From Clostridia bacterium (GTDB lineage: Bacteria > Bacillota > Clostridia > Oscillospirales > CAG-272): a DNA stretch of 22,219 nucleotides. The DNA is taken from assembly GCA_017520365.1 (NCBI GenBank), contig JAFXFQ010000025.1, forward strand, positions 1-22,219. The letters are read 5' to 3'. This document shows, one piece after another, positions 1 to 5,992 of this stretch. Numbering within the stretch: the first letter of the stretch is position 1; the number at the start of each line of letters is the position of its first letter. Under the pieces are notes generated by a model. It was given only the letters and a program-made list of their open reading frames with translations. It made no database searches and was not told the DNA's origin. The position numbers and the translations under genes were made by a program.

Positions 1-1
1 A

Positions 2-103
2 TTATCAGGGGATTTCAAGCTTTTCGCCCTTTCAAGCCCTGTCGTACCCTTGTACGCCGACGGCCTTGAAATGACGAAATCTGCATCCTTTACGACAGCC
101 TGA
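2..103 (+). CDS. 3' end of an unidentified gene (partial)
   Basis: One plus-strand frame is open from the window edge to a TGA at 101-103, giving 33 residues that end in SASFTTA. The other two plus frames stop earlier, at 67-69 and 72-74. A rho-independent terminator oriented for the plus strand follows within 35 bases, which is what one expects behind the last gene of a rightward unit. The fragment is too short to assign a family; no motif is recognisable. The reading frame is therefore chosen on openness and on the terminator only. Confidence 0.35.
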   Translation, partial: LSGDFKLFALSSPVVPLYADGLEMTKSASFTTA

Positions 104-105
104 GC

Positions 106-135
106 CAGCTTGTCGATAACTTTATCGACAAGCTG
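106..135. repeat. 14-bp perfect inverted repeat (hairpin) ahead of terminator
   Basis: CAGCTTGTCGATAA at 106-119 is exactly complementary to TTATCGACAAGCTG at 122-135, with only two bases between the arms (in practice a 13-bp stem with a 4-base loop). It lies immediately upstream of a separate terminator hairpin and has no T-tract of its own. It may be a second 3'-end stabilising stem or a dispersed palindromic element. Confidence 0.75.
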
Positions 136-136
136 C

Positions 137-168
137 CCGATCCCGTATAGGCGGGATCGGTTTTTATT
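137..168 (+). terminator. Rho-independent terminator
   Basis: CCGATCCCG at 137-145 pairs with CGGGATCGG at 152-160 around a 6-base loop, followed by TTTTTATTT on the plus strand. It closes the transcription unit entering from the left edge. Confidence 0.85.
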
Positions 169-312
169 TGTGAAAAAAATAAAGACTTAGGGAACACCTC
201 ACCGGGAAGCAATATCCTCACCACATACAAAAATCATTCAGCCGCAGGCGGTACATTCAAACTTAGATTTAACATCAGAAAACAATGGGTGCGCTAAAAA
301 ATCGCTTTTCTC
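169..312. other. Intergenic stretch without a recognisable gene
   Basis: AT-rich sequence between the terminator and the PadR promoter. A plus-strand frame is open from about 151 to the TAA at 295-297 but has no start codon or ribosome binding site, so it is not called as a gene. It could be a decayed coding fragment. Nothing else is seen. Confidence 0.5.
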
Positions 313-341
313 TTGACAGGCACTATACTTCGTGTTATGAT
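313..341 (+). promoter_or_regulatory. Sigma-A-type promoter for the PadR operon
   Basis: TTGACA at 313-318 (perfect -35 match) and TATGAT at 336-341 are separated by exactly 17 bp. The likely start point lies near 348, just ahead of the AGGAGG at 353-358 that serves the PadR start codon at 366. The leader would therefore be very short. Confidence 0.8.
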
Positions 342-352
342 GTATTACACGA
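330..352. promoter_or_regulatory. Candidate PadR operator overlapping the -10 box
   Basis: TCGTGTTA at 330-337 and TTACACGA at 345-352 form an inverted repeat matching at 7 of 8 positions, with a 7-bp centre. The dyad covers the -10 element and the start point. Many PadR proteins repress their own operon through GTGT/ACAC- or ATGT/ACAT-type dyads in this position, so autorepression is a reasonable inference; binding itself is not shown by the sequence. Confidence 0.5.
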
Positions 353-365
353 GAGGAGGTATTCT

Positions 366-692
366 ATGGATATACAACTGAAAAGAGGTATTCTTGATGT
401 TTGCGTGCTTCGCGCCATCAAGGATAACGAATCCTACGGATACAAAATAATCAAGGACGTAAAGCCCTACGTGGAGCTTTCCGAATCCACACTGTACACT
501 ATCTTAAAGCGTCTTGAGGGCGCGGGGATGCTAACTGTGCGGTGTGCGGAGCACGGGGGCAGGCTGAGAAAATACTACCGCATCACAAAAGAGGGCATTG
601 AAAGAATAGAGGACTTCAAGAAAGAATGGAAAGAGGTTATGTCCATATACAGCTTTGTTGCAAAGGAGGATACTGAAAATGACCAAGCTTAA
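366..692 (+). CDS. PadR-family transcriptional regulator
   Basis: This 108-residue protein has the compact PadR winged-helix fold: an N-terminal helix (MDIQLKRGILDVCVLRAI), the YGYKI motif near residue 25, the recognition helix with STLYTILKRLE around residues 42-52, and the wing with GGRLRKYYRIT around residues 65-77. PadR proteins are dimeric cytoplasmic repressors that usually control adjacent membrane-protein genes. The start at 366 is chosen because AGGAGG lies 7 bases upstream; an in-frame ATG at 285 would place the promoter inside the gene and has no ribosome binding site. Its 3' end overlaps the DUF1700 gene by 14 bases, so the two are translated together. The dyad over its promoter suggests autoregulation. 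The inducing signal is unknown. Confidence 0.93.
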   Translation: MDIQLKRGILDVCVLRAIKDNESYGYKIIKDVKPYVELSESTLYTILKRLEGAGMLTVRCAEHGGRLRKYYRITKEGIERIEDFKKEWKEVMSIYSFVAKEDTENDQA

Positions 693-1326
693 ATTCCTTT
701 TGGCTCTTAACGAAAGGCTGTCTTCTCTTCCCCGAACTGAGGTTGAGGAACGACTCGGCTTTTACAGCGAGATGATAGAGGACAGAATGGAGGAGGGACT
801 TTCCGAGGAGGAGTCTGTGGCCTGCATCGGAAGTGTTGACGAGATCGCCGCACAGATCCTTTCCGAATCCACAGCCGGGAATAAGGACAAGAAAACAGAG
901 GAAAAGGAAGAAAATCCCGCAGACGACGAAAGCACGAGCAAAAAGACAAAAAGAAGCAGAGACTCTCTGCCCGTATGGGCGATAGTCCTTCTCATACTTG
1001 GCTCTCCCGTATGGCTTTCACTTCTTGTTGCCCTCGTTTCAGTTATCATTTCCGTATATGCCGTTCTGTGGTCGGTCATCGCCGCCCTTTGGGCAGTTTT
1101 CGGTGCTCTTATCGGAGCGGGCTTTGGGGGTGTCTTTGTCGGCACAGCCCTTGCTGTGATAGAGCCTCTGCCCGGCATCGCGGTCATTGCCGCCGCCATG
1201 GTGTGCGCAGGTCTTTCCATATTCGCTTTTTTGGGGTGCGCCGCCGCCACAGCCGGAGCTGCAAGGCTGACTAAAATAATATTTTTCTCTATCAAAAGAC
1301 TCTTTTTCAAAAAGGAGGTCAAATAA
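679..1326 (+). CDS. DUF1700 (HAAS-domain) membrane protein
   Basis: A 215-residue protein. Residues 1-65 form the helical HAAS/DUF1700 domain, with the typical FLLALNERLSSLP start and repeated acidic helices (VEERLGFYSEMIEDRMEEGL). Residues 66-95 are a charged, probably disordered linker. Residues 97-207 contain several hydrophobic membrane segments with small-residue-rich stretches, ending in a basic cytoplasmic tail. In this family the gene commonly sits directly after a padR gene, as here, and is thought to work with it, possibly as a membrane-bound partner; the biochemical role is not established. The start at 679 is preferred over an upstream ATG at 655 because AAAGGAGG lies just ahead of it. 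The stop overlaps the next start as TAATG. Confidence 0.88.
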   Translation: MTKLKFLLALNERLSSLPRTEVEERLGFYSEMIEDRMEEGLSEEESVACIGSVDEIAAQILSESTAGNKDKKTEEKEENPADDESTSKKTKRSRDSLPVWAIVLLILGSPVWLSLLVALVSVIISVYAVLWSVIAALWAVFGALIGAGFGGVFVGTALAVIEPLPGIAVIAAAMVCAGLSIFAFLGCAAATAGAARLTKIIFFSIKRLFFKKEVK

Positions 1327-2285
1327 TGAAAAAATCGACTAAAATATGGCTTATCGTTGCAGGAAGCCTCACACTTTTTGGCGCAATCATATTTACAGGG
1401 GTATTAGCTATGCTTAACTTTGACTTTTCAAAGCTTTCCACAAACAAATATGAAACGAACCGATACGAAATAACGGAAGATATCACGTCCATTTCCATTG
1501 ACACAGATACAGCAGACGTTATTTTCGTCACCTCCGATAACACATTCTCTGTTGAGTGCTACGAGGGTAAAAACGAAAAGCACTCCGTTATCGCAAAGAA
1601 CGGTGTGCTTTCCATAAAGCTCAACAACACAAAAAAATGGTATCAGTATATCGGAATCAATTTTTCATCTCCCAAAATAACCGTCACTCTGCCGAGTGGT
1701 GAATACGGTGACCTTTATATTGAAGGACATACGGGAAAGACCGACGTGCCTGATGGCCTTTCCTTTTGCAACGTAACAGTTAAAAGCTCAACAGGCAGCG
1801 TGAGCTTTGGCGCAGACAGTGCAAAAAGCGTTGACATCAAATGCTCAACGGGAAGCATTTCCCTTGAAAGCACAAGGGCTGAGACTGTTGAAATCAAAGC
1901 CTCCACAGGGCACATCACAGTATCCGATGTTGTATGTGAAAATAAGCTTCACACAGAGGTCTCCACAGGAAGGACTGTGATTACCAATGTTACAGCCTCC
2001 GCTCTCTTCTCCGAGGGAGATACGGGAAATATCACTCTTAAAAGGGTGACGGTGGAAGGGAAAATGGATATTGAAAGAAGCACGGGAGACGTTCGCTTTG
2101 AAGCCTGCGACGCAGGAGAGATACGCGTTGAAACCGATACCGGCGACGTGACAGGCACCCTTCTCACAGAAAAGATATTCTATGTAAAGACCGACACGGG
2201 AAAGATAAGCGTTCCCAAAAGCACTGGCGGAGGAATTTGCGAAATTGAGACGGATACCGGCGACATAAGGCTGAATGTAGAATGA
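1326..2285 (+). CDS. DUF4097-type beta-strand-repeat membrane-anchored protein
   Basis: A 319-residue protein with one N-terminal membrane segment (about residues 8-30) and a long extracytoplasmic part. From about residue 130 it carries ten short repeats built on S/D-T-G followed by alternating hydrophobic residues (STGSVSF, STGSISL, STGHITV, DTGNITL and others) at roughly 20-residue spacing. This is the right-handed beta-repeat pattern of DUF4097 (putative adhesin) proteins. LiaX of Enterococcus, which senses antimicrobial peptides, carries a domain of this class, so a cell-envelope sensing or protective role is plausible here but is inference. The start codon overlaps the DUF1700 stop by one base and GGAGG lies upstream in the end of that gene. 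It is the last gene of the PadR operon; no clear terminator follows. Confidence 0.88.
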   Translation: MKKSTKIWLIVAGSLTLFGAIIFTGVLAMLNFDFSKLSTNKYETNRYEITEDITSISIDTDTADVIFVTSDNTFSVECYEGKNEKHSVIAKNGVLSIKLNNTKKWYQYIGINFSSPKITVTLPSGEYGDLYIEGHTGKTDVPDGLSFCNVTVKSSTGSVSFGADSAKSVDIKCSTGSISLESTRAETVEIKASTGHITVSDVVCENKLHTEVSTGRTVITNVTASALFSEGDTGNITLKRVTVEGKMDIERSTGDVRFEACDAGEIRVETDTGDVTGTLLTEKIFYVKTDTGKISVPKSTGGGICEIETDTGDIRLNVE

Positions 2286-2331
2286 GAGCAGTGAAAAGCA
2301 GCAGTTTTTTCAAACTCTACCGCGCGGGGTA

Positions 2332-2362
2332 TTGCTTGTTACGCTGCGTAATAAAGTAATAT
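2332..2362 (+). promoter_or_regulatory. Possible MerR-type promoter with long spacer and dyad
   Basis: TTGCTT at 2332-2337 and TAATAT at 2357-2362 lie 19 bp apart, the stretched spacing typical of promoters activated by MerR-family proteins. Inside the spacer is a perfect palindrome, TTACGC-T-GCGTAA (2339-2351), close to the spacer centre. Both hexamers are weak matches on their own. The layout suggests the MerR gene that follows regulates itself and the ABC genes behind it. Confidence 0.45.
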
Positions 2363-2383
2363 ATCCTTATAGGAAGTGAAGCT

Positions 2384-3121
2384 ATGTCAAAATATACAAC
2401 GGGAGAAATAGCTAAGCTCTGCGGCGTTTCAGTGAGAACGGTGCAATACTATGATTCGCGAGGCATCCTTATTCCCAGCGAATTATCCGATGGGGGACGT
2501 CGCCTATACTCGGAGGACGACCTTGAGAAGTTGCGGGTCATCTGCTTTCTCCGTGAGACAGGCATCCCTCTGGGCGGCATCGGCAAGCTGTTTTGCGAGG
2601 AGCATCCCGAAAAGGTCATTTCCATTCTCCTCGATCAGCAGGAGCAGGAGCTTCGGGAGGAGCTTTCCGAAACGCAGAAAAAGCTTCGGCTGGTGGAAAC
2701 CATAAAACGCCAGCTTAAGGATATTCCAAATTTCTCCGTTGGAGCTATCGGTGATATAGCAGAGATCATGAAACAAAAAAGCAAGCTGACAAAAATGCGT
2801 ATATTCATGATACTGGCGGCAATACCCATCAGCATACTGCAATGGGTAGCCATTATCCTGTGGATAACACAGGGGCTTTGGTGGCTGTTTGCGCTCTGGG
2901 TGTGCCTTGATATCCCCTACGCGATCTGGATATCAGTATACTATTTCAGCCACGTTGCCTACATTTGTCCCCAGTGCCACAACGTATTCCGCCCCCGATT
3001 CAAGGAAGCATTCTGGGCTTACCACACACCGAAGATGCGTCGTCTGACCTGCCCCGAATGCAAAAGCAGGGGGCTTTGTGTTGAGGTATATGAAGAAAAG
3101 GAGAACAACACTAATGGATAA
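2384..3121 (+). CDS. Membrane-tethered MerR-family regulator with C-terminal zinc ribbon
   Basis: A 245-residue protein with an unusual layout. Residues 4-70 are a MerR winged helix-turn-helix (TTGEIAKLCGVSVRTVQYYD, then GRRLYSEDDLEKL). Residues 80-115 form the amphipathic coiled coil used for dimerisation. Residues 138-161 and 164-188 are two strong membrane segments, and the C-terminal part holds C195-x2-C198 and C223-x2-C226, a zinc-ribbon pattern. Classical MerR proteins are soluble with a small ligand-binding tail; here the tail is a membrane hairpin plus a probable metal site, so the signal may come from the membrane. AGGAAG at 2371-2376 is the ribosome binding site. The 3' end overlaps the YxlE-like gene by 8 bases, placing it at the head of the ABC operon it probably controls. 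Confidence 0.9.
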   Translation: MSKYTTGEIAKLCGVSVRTVQYYDSRGILIPSELSDGGRRLYSEDDLEKLRVICFLRETGIPLGGIGKLFCEEHPEKVISILLDQQEQELREELSETQKKLRLVETIKRQLKDIPNFSVGAIGDIAEIMKQKSKLTKMRIFMILAAIPISILQWVAIILWITQGLWWLFALWVCLDIPYAIWISVYYFSHVAYICPQCHNVFRPRFKEAFWAYHTPKMRRLTCPECKSRGLCVEVYEEKENNTNG

Positions 3122-3317
3122 AATTATCGAATTTCTGCCCTTTATTATCCCTTTGGTGATCGGACAGTTTATCCTCCTCGGATATACTCTCCATCACATC
3201 CTGACCCACGAAGCGTACAAAAGATGGAACAGAGCTACCTGGCTCATCATCACCATTGTCCTCATGAACTACGTAGGCCCAATCCTTTATTTCGTGTTCG
3301 GCAAGGAGGATAACTGA
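3114..3317 (+). CDS. Small PLDc_N-domain membrane protein (YxlE-like)
   Basis: A 67-residue protein made of two membrane helices (about residues 8-28 and 43-62) joined by a short basic loop, ending in NYVGPILYFVFGKEDN. The NxxGPILYF-type ending is characteristic of the PLDc_N domain, a two-helix module found alone or ahead of cardiolipin synthase domains. In Bacillus subtilis the similar small protein YxlE is encoded directly before the ABC pair YxlF-YxlG, as here. The start at 3114 is chosen because AAAAGGAG lies about 11 bases upstream and because the domain begins there; an in-frame ATG at 3078 lies within the MerR gene and adds only unrelated residues. It overlaps the ABC ATPase gene by one base (TGATG). 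A modulatory role for the transporter is inference. Confidence 0.85.
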   Translation: MDKIIEFLPFIIPLVIGQFILLGYTLHHILTHEAYKRWNRATWLIITIVLMNYVGPILYFVFGKEDN

Positions 3318-4216
3318 TGGATATCCTCCGAATATCCGACCTTCACAAAAGCTTCGGCTCAAAAAAGGTTTTGAAGGGGCTTTCAATGACAGTGCCGGAG
3401 GGCAGCATTTTTGGCTTTATCGGCAAAAACGGCGCAGGAAAGACCACCTCAATGAAGGCCGCTCTCGGCCTTCTTGAATGGGATAAGGGAGAGATAACAA
3501 TTCTCGGAGAAAGAGTGGAATTCGGCAAGGCAAAGACAAATCGCCACATCGGCTACCTGCCCGACGTGCCCGAGTTTTACTCCTTTATGACGGCAAGAGA
3601 ATACCTCCGCTTTTGCGGAGAGCTTTGCAAAATGGAAAGCGGAGATATCAAAAAAAGAAGCGATGAGCTTCTCTCACTGGTAGGTCTGTCAGGCGAAAAG
3701 CACCGTATCAAAGGCTATTCACGTGGAATGAAGCAACGACTCGGCATCGCCCAGGCCCTTCTCGGCCGCCCGAGGCTTCTGATTTGCGATGAGCCCTCAA
3801 GCGCCCTTGACCCCGTCGGCAGACGTGAGATACTTGATATTCTCTCCTCCCTCAAGGGCGAGACTACGGTGCTGTTCTCAACACATATCCTTTCCGACGT
3901 TGAAAGGATATGCACCGATATTGCGTTTCTTGAGGACGGTGTGATAAAAGCCGCTGGCAAGCTTTCCGATATAAAAGGAAAATACCGCAAAAACGAATAC
4001 ACAGTTGAAACGGCCTCCAACGAAGCTCTTAGCGTGTTGCTTGAGAGCTTCAAGGCCCTTAAAAGAACGGGAGACCGCACGGCGAGCCTTGTTGAAGGGG
4101 AAACGAGCATATATGACGTGCTTCGCTTTGTCGGCGAAAGGCGTATTCCCGTGATCCGTGCAGAGCTTTCAGAGCCAACACTTGAAAACGTGTTTATGGA
4201 GGTGATCGAAAAATGA
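3317..4216 (+). CDS. ABC transporter ATP-binding protein (YxlF-like)
   Basis: A 299-residue ATPase subunit. Walker A is GKNGAGKT at residues 36-43, the signature is YSRGMKQR at 134-141, Walker B is LLICDE at 154-159 and the switch histidine is H191 (STHILSD). As in many ATPases of this export subclass, the Q-loop region reads GYLPDVPEF without a glutamine. The C-terminal 80 residues are the extra domain typical of long ATPases that pair with a separate ABC-2 permease for drug, peptide or lipid export. AGGAGG at 3305-3310 precedes the start, and the stop overlaps the permease start as ATGA, so the two subunits are translated in step. The substrate is unknown; resistance to envelope-active compounds would fit the neighbourhood. 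Confidence 0.95.
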   Translation: MDILRISDLHKSFGSKKVLKGLSMTVPEGSIFGFIGKNGAGKTTSMKAALGLLEWDKGEITILGERVEFGKAKTNRHIGYLPDVPEFYSFMTAREYLRFCGELCKMESGDIKKRSDELLSLVGLSGEKHRIKGYSRGMKQRLGIAQALLGRPRLLICDEPSSALDPVGRREILDILSSLKGETTVLFSTHILSDVERICTDIAFLEDGVIKAAGKLSDIKGKYRKNEYTVETASNEALSVLLESFKALKRTGDRTASLVEGETSIYDVLRFVGERRIPVIRAELSEPTLENVFMEVIEK

Positions 4217-4983
4217 GAGCCTTCATCGCTTTTATAAAGAAGGAGATATACGACTCTGTCAGAAGCGGCAGAGCACTTATCCTCATTATACTTTTCACCA
4301 TCTTCGGAGTTATGAACCCGGCCATTGCCAAGCTGACACCGTGGCTCCTTGACACCCTGTCCGAATCAATGGCAGAAAGCGGCATAACCGTTTCTCAGGT
4401 ATCGGTAAGCGCACTTGACTCATGGGTGCAGTTCTTCAAAAACATACCCATGGCGCTTATAGCCTTCATCCTCATTGAGGGCGGCATATTCACAAAGGAA
4501 TATGTCTCCGGCACCCTTATCCTTTCTCTCACCAAGGGCCTCAGTCGGTCAACGGTGGTGCTTTCGAAGGCATCACTTCTCCTTTGTGAATGGACCTGCC
4601 TCTATTGGCTCTGCTTCGGAATAACCTACGGCTACAACGCCTATTACTGGGATAACGGAGCAGCAAAATATCTTGTATTCTCAGTCTTTGCCTGGTGGCT
4701 CTTCGGTGTCCTTACCGTGGCACTTACGGTGCTCTGCTCTGCCCTTGCCGGCTCCTTCTCTGAGGTGCTCCTGGGCACAGGTGGTGCCGTGATATTATCC
4801 TATGTCATAGGATTTATCCCAAAAGCAAAGGAATTTGTCCCCACCTTCCTGACAGACGGAAGCTCACTCATATACGGCGTAAGGAGCGCAGAGGATTATG
4901 CAGGTGCGGTAGTGGTCACCTTATCCCTTGCAGCGATCCTGATCATCTCTGCCTTCCCCGTATTCAATAAGAAAAAGCTATAA
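4213..4983 (+). CDS. ABC-2-type transporter permease (YxlG-like)
   Basis: A 256-residue membrane protein with about six hydrophobic segments (roughly residues 21-41, 76-92, 118-140, 150-175, 185-203 and 230-250). The N-terminal amphipathic stretch (FIAFIKKEIYDSVRSGR) is typical of ABC-2 permeases, as is the short conserved loop GGIFTKEYVSGTLILSLTKG, which probably contacts the ATPase. Its start overlaps the ATPase stop by 4 bases. Together they should form a transporter of two ATPase and two permease subunits in the cytoplasmic membrane. Assignment to the YxlG type rests on size, order and topology. It is the last gene before the terminator at 4984. Confidence 0.92.
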   Translation: MRAFIAFIKKEIYDSVRSGRALILIILFTIFGVMNPAIAKLTPWLLDTLSESMAESGITVSQVSVSALDSWVQFFKNIPMALIAFILIEGGIFTKEYVSGTLILSLTKGLSRSTVVLSKASLLLCEWTCLYWLCFGITYGYNAYYWDNGAAKYLVFSVFAWWLFGVLTVALTVLCSALAGSFSEVLLGTGGAVILSYVIGFIPKAKEFVPTFLTDGSSLIYGVRSAEDYAGAVVVTLSLAAILIISAFPVFNKKKL

Positions 4984-5014
4984 AAAACGGCTCCTCAACA
5001 GGAGCCGTTTTCTA
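4984..5014. terminator. Bidirectional rho-independent terminator
   Basis: AAAACGGCTCCT at 4984-4995 pairs fully with AGGAGCCGTTTT at 5000-5011 around a CAAC loop. The flanking A and T runs allow it to work on both strands, between the convergent permease gene and the lipoprotein gene. Confidence 0.9.
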
Positions 5015-5027
5015 ATTACACTTCGGC

Positions 5028-5858
5028 CTACTCAAAATAGGTAATTTCAAGCTCGTTCACGATCATATCACTGTAAACTGCCATCAAATGGCTGATTCGC
5101 TCTCTGCTCATCGATATCTTTTCTTCATAAACGGTCTCATAATAATTAATTTTTATGCCACCGTTATCGTCCATAAGCGATTCGCTGCCAAAGCTTCTAT
5201 TGGTAATAAGCTCACCTGTATTTGTGTCAACAGTTTGTACGTTGCATACATTATCAGATAGGCCTCCGCTGCTTCTAACCAAAAGCTCATCGGAATTCAA
5301 AATGTAGCAGCTGTGTCTTGGCCAGTATGCTCCCACAAGATTTGCTTCGTCACCCCTCATGGTATATAATGCAAAAATAAAGTTATCATTGCGGACTATG
5401 AACAGCTCGTCTGTGCCGTCACCGTTGATATCCTTCAAAACGTAGCCGAAGGAAGAAACCGTGGGAGAATCTACGTTGAGGACAAGCTCCACGAACATAC
5501 ACCCCCACTCATAAGCAAGCTCGGGGTTCGGAAGGGGGATAGTGTAATCGGGGTCATCTTCGCCGCCTGTCAGAGAAAGCCTAAGTCTGATAAGCTCTAT
5601 AAACTCCTCCACAACCGTCCGGTATACGGCGGGAAGCTCTTTTGGGGCATCCTCTTCGGGGATCTCCTCTTTTGGTATCTCTGAATCGGGTATATCCTCT
5701 TCTGAATTTGCCTGCGTATCCTCGTTCTTTCCGACCGCATCGGAAGCGGGCGGCGTTGTCACGTCATCGGTGACGCCTTGCTCCTTGTGGGACACGGTGC
5801 AGGATAACACGTTGATCATCAATGAAAATATCAAACAAACCACAATCATATTTTTCAT
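5028..5858 (-). CDS. Secreted lipoprotein of unknown function with DxNGDG motif
   Basis: A 276-residue protein with a short hydrophobic signal and a lipobox ending at C20 (NVLSC), so it is predicted to be lipid-anchored on the outer face of the membrane. Residues about 40-72 are an acidic, proline-rich linker (SEIPKEEIPEEDAPKE). The C-terminal domain contains KDINGDGTDELFIV, a D-x-N-x-D-G pattern of the kind seen in calcium-binding FG-GAP/VCBS-like blades, followed by hydrophobic strands. AGGAGG at 5865-5870 supports the start. It lies 134 bases behind the larger lipoprotein gene, on the same strand, and could be transcribed with it. No enzymatic motif is visible. Confidence 0.85.
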   Translation of the reverse strand: MKNMIVVCLIFSLMINVLSCTVSHKEQGVTDDVTTPPASDAVGKNEDTQANSEEDIPDSEIPKEEIPEEDAPKELPAVYRTVVEEFIELIRLRLSLTGGEDDPDYTIPLPNPELAYEWGCMFVELVLNVDSPTVSSFGYVLKDINGDGTDELFIVRNDNFIFALYTMRGDEANLVGAYWPRHSCYILNSDELLVRSSGGLSDNVCNVQTVDTNTGELITNRSFGSESLMDDNGGIKINYYETVYEEKISMSRERISHLMAVYSDMIVNELEITYFE

Positions 5859-5992
5859 AAGGCTCCTCCTTTGACAGAACGCATAAGGCTTTTTAATGTG
5901 CTGATTTTTTCACATTCCCCTGGGGATGAACAACCTGAAAAAAGCAATTATCGATATCAGGGCAACAGAGCAAAGCAATATCTCCATTGCTG

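Noticed and set aside
151..297. Open frame ending at TAA 295-297 between terminator and PadR
   Set aside because: No start codon or ribosome binding site, and it begins inside the terminator hairpin. It might be a decayed fragment but nothing supports a gene.
285..365. Upstream in-frame ATG for the PadR gene
   Set aside because: It precedes the promoter (TTGACA at 313) and has no ribosome binding site; the start at 366 has AGGAGG and matches the family N-terminus.
5911..5930. CCCC/GGGG dyad between the two lipoprotein genes as a terminator
   Set aside because: The stem is short and interrupted, and no T-tract follows on either strand.
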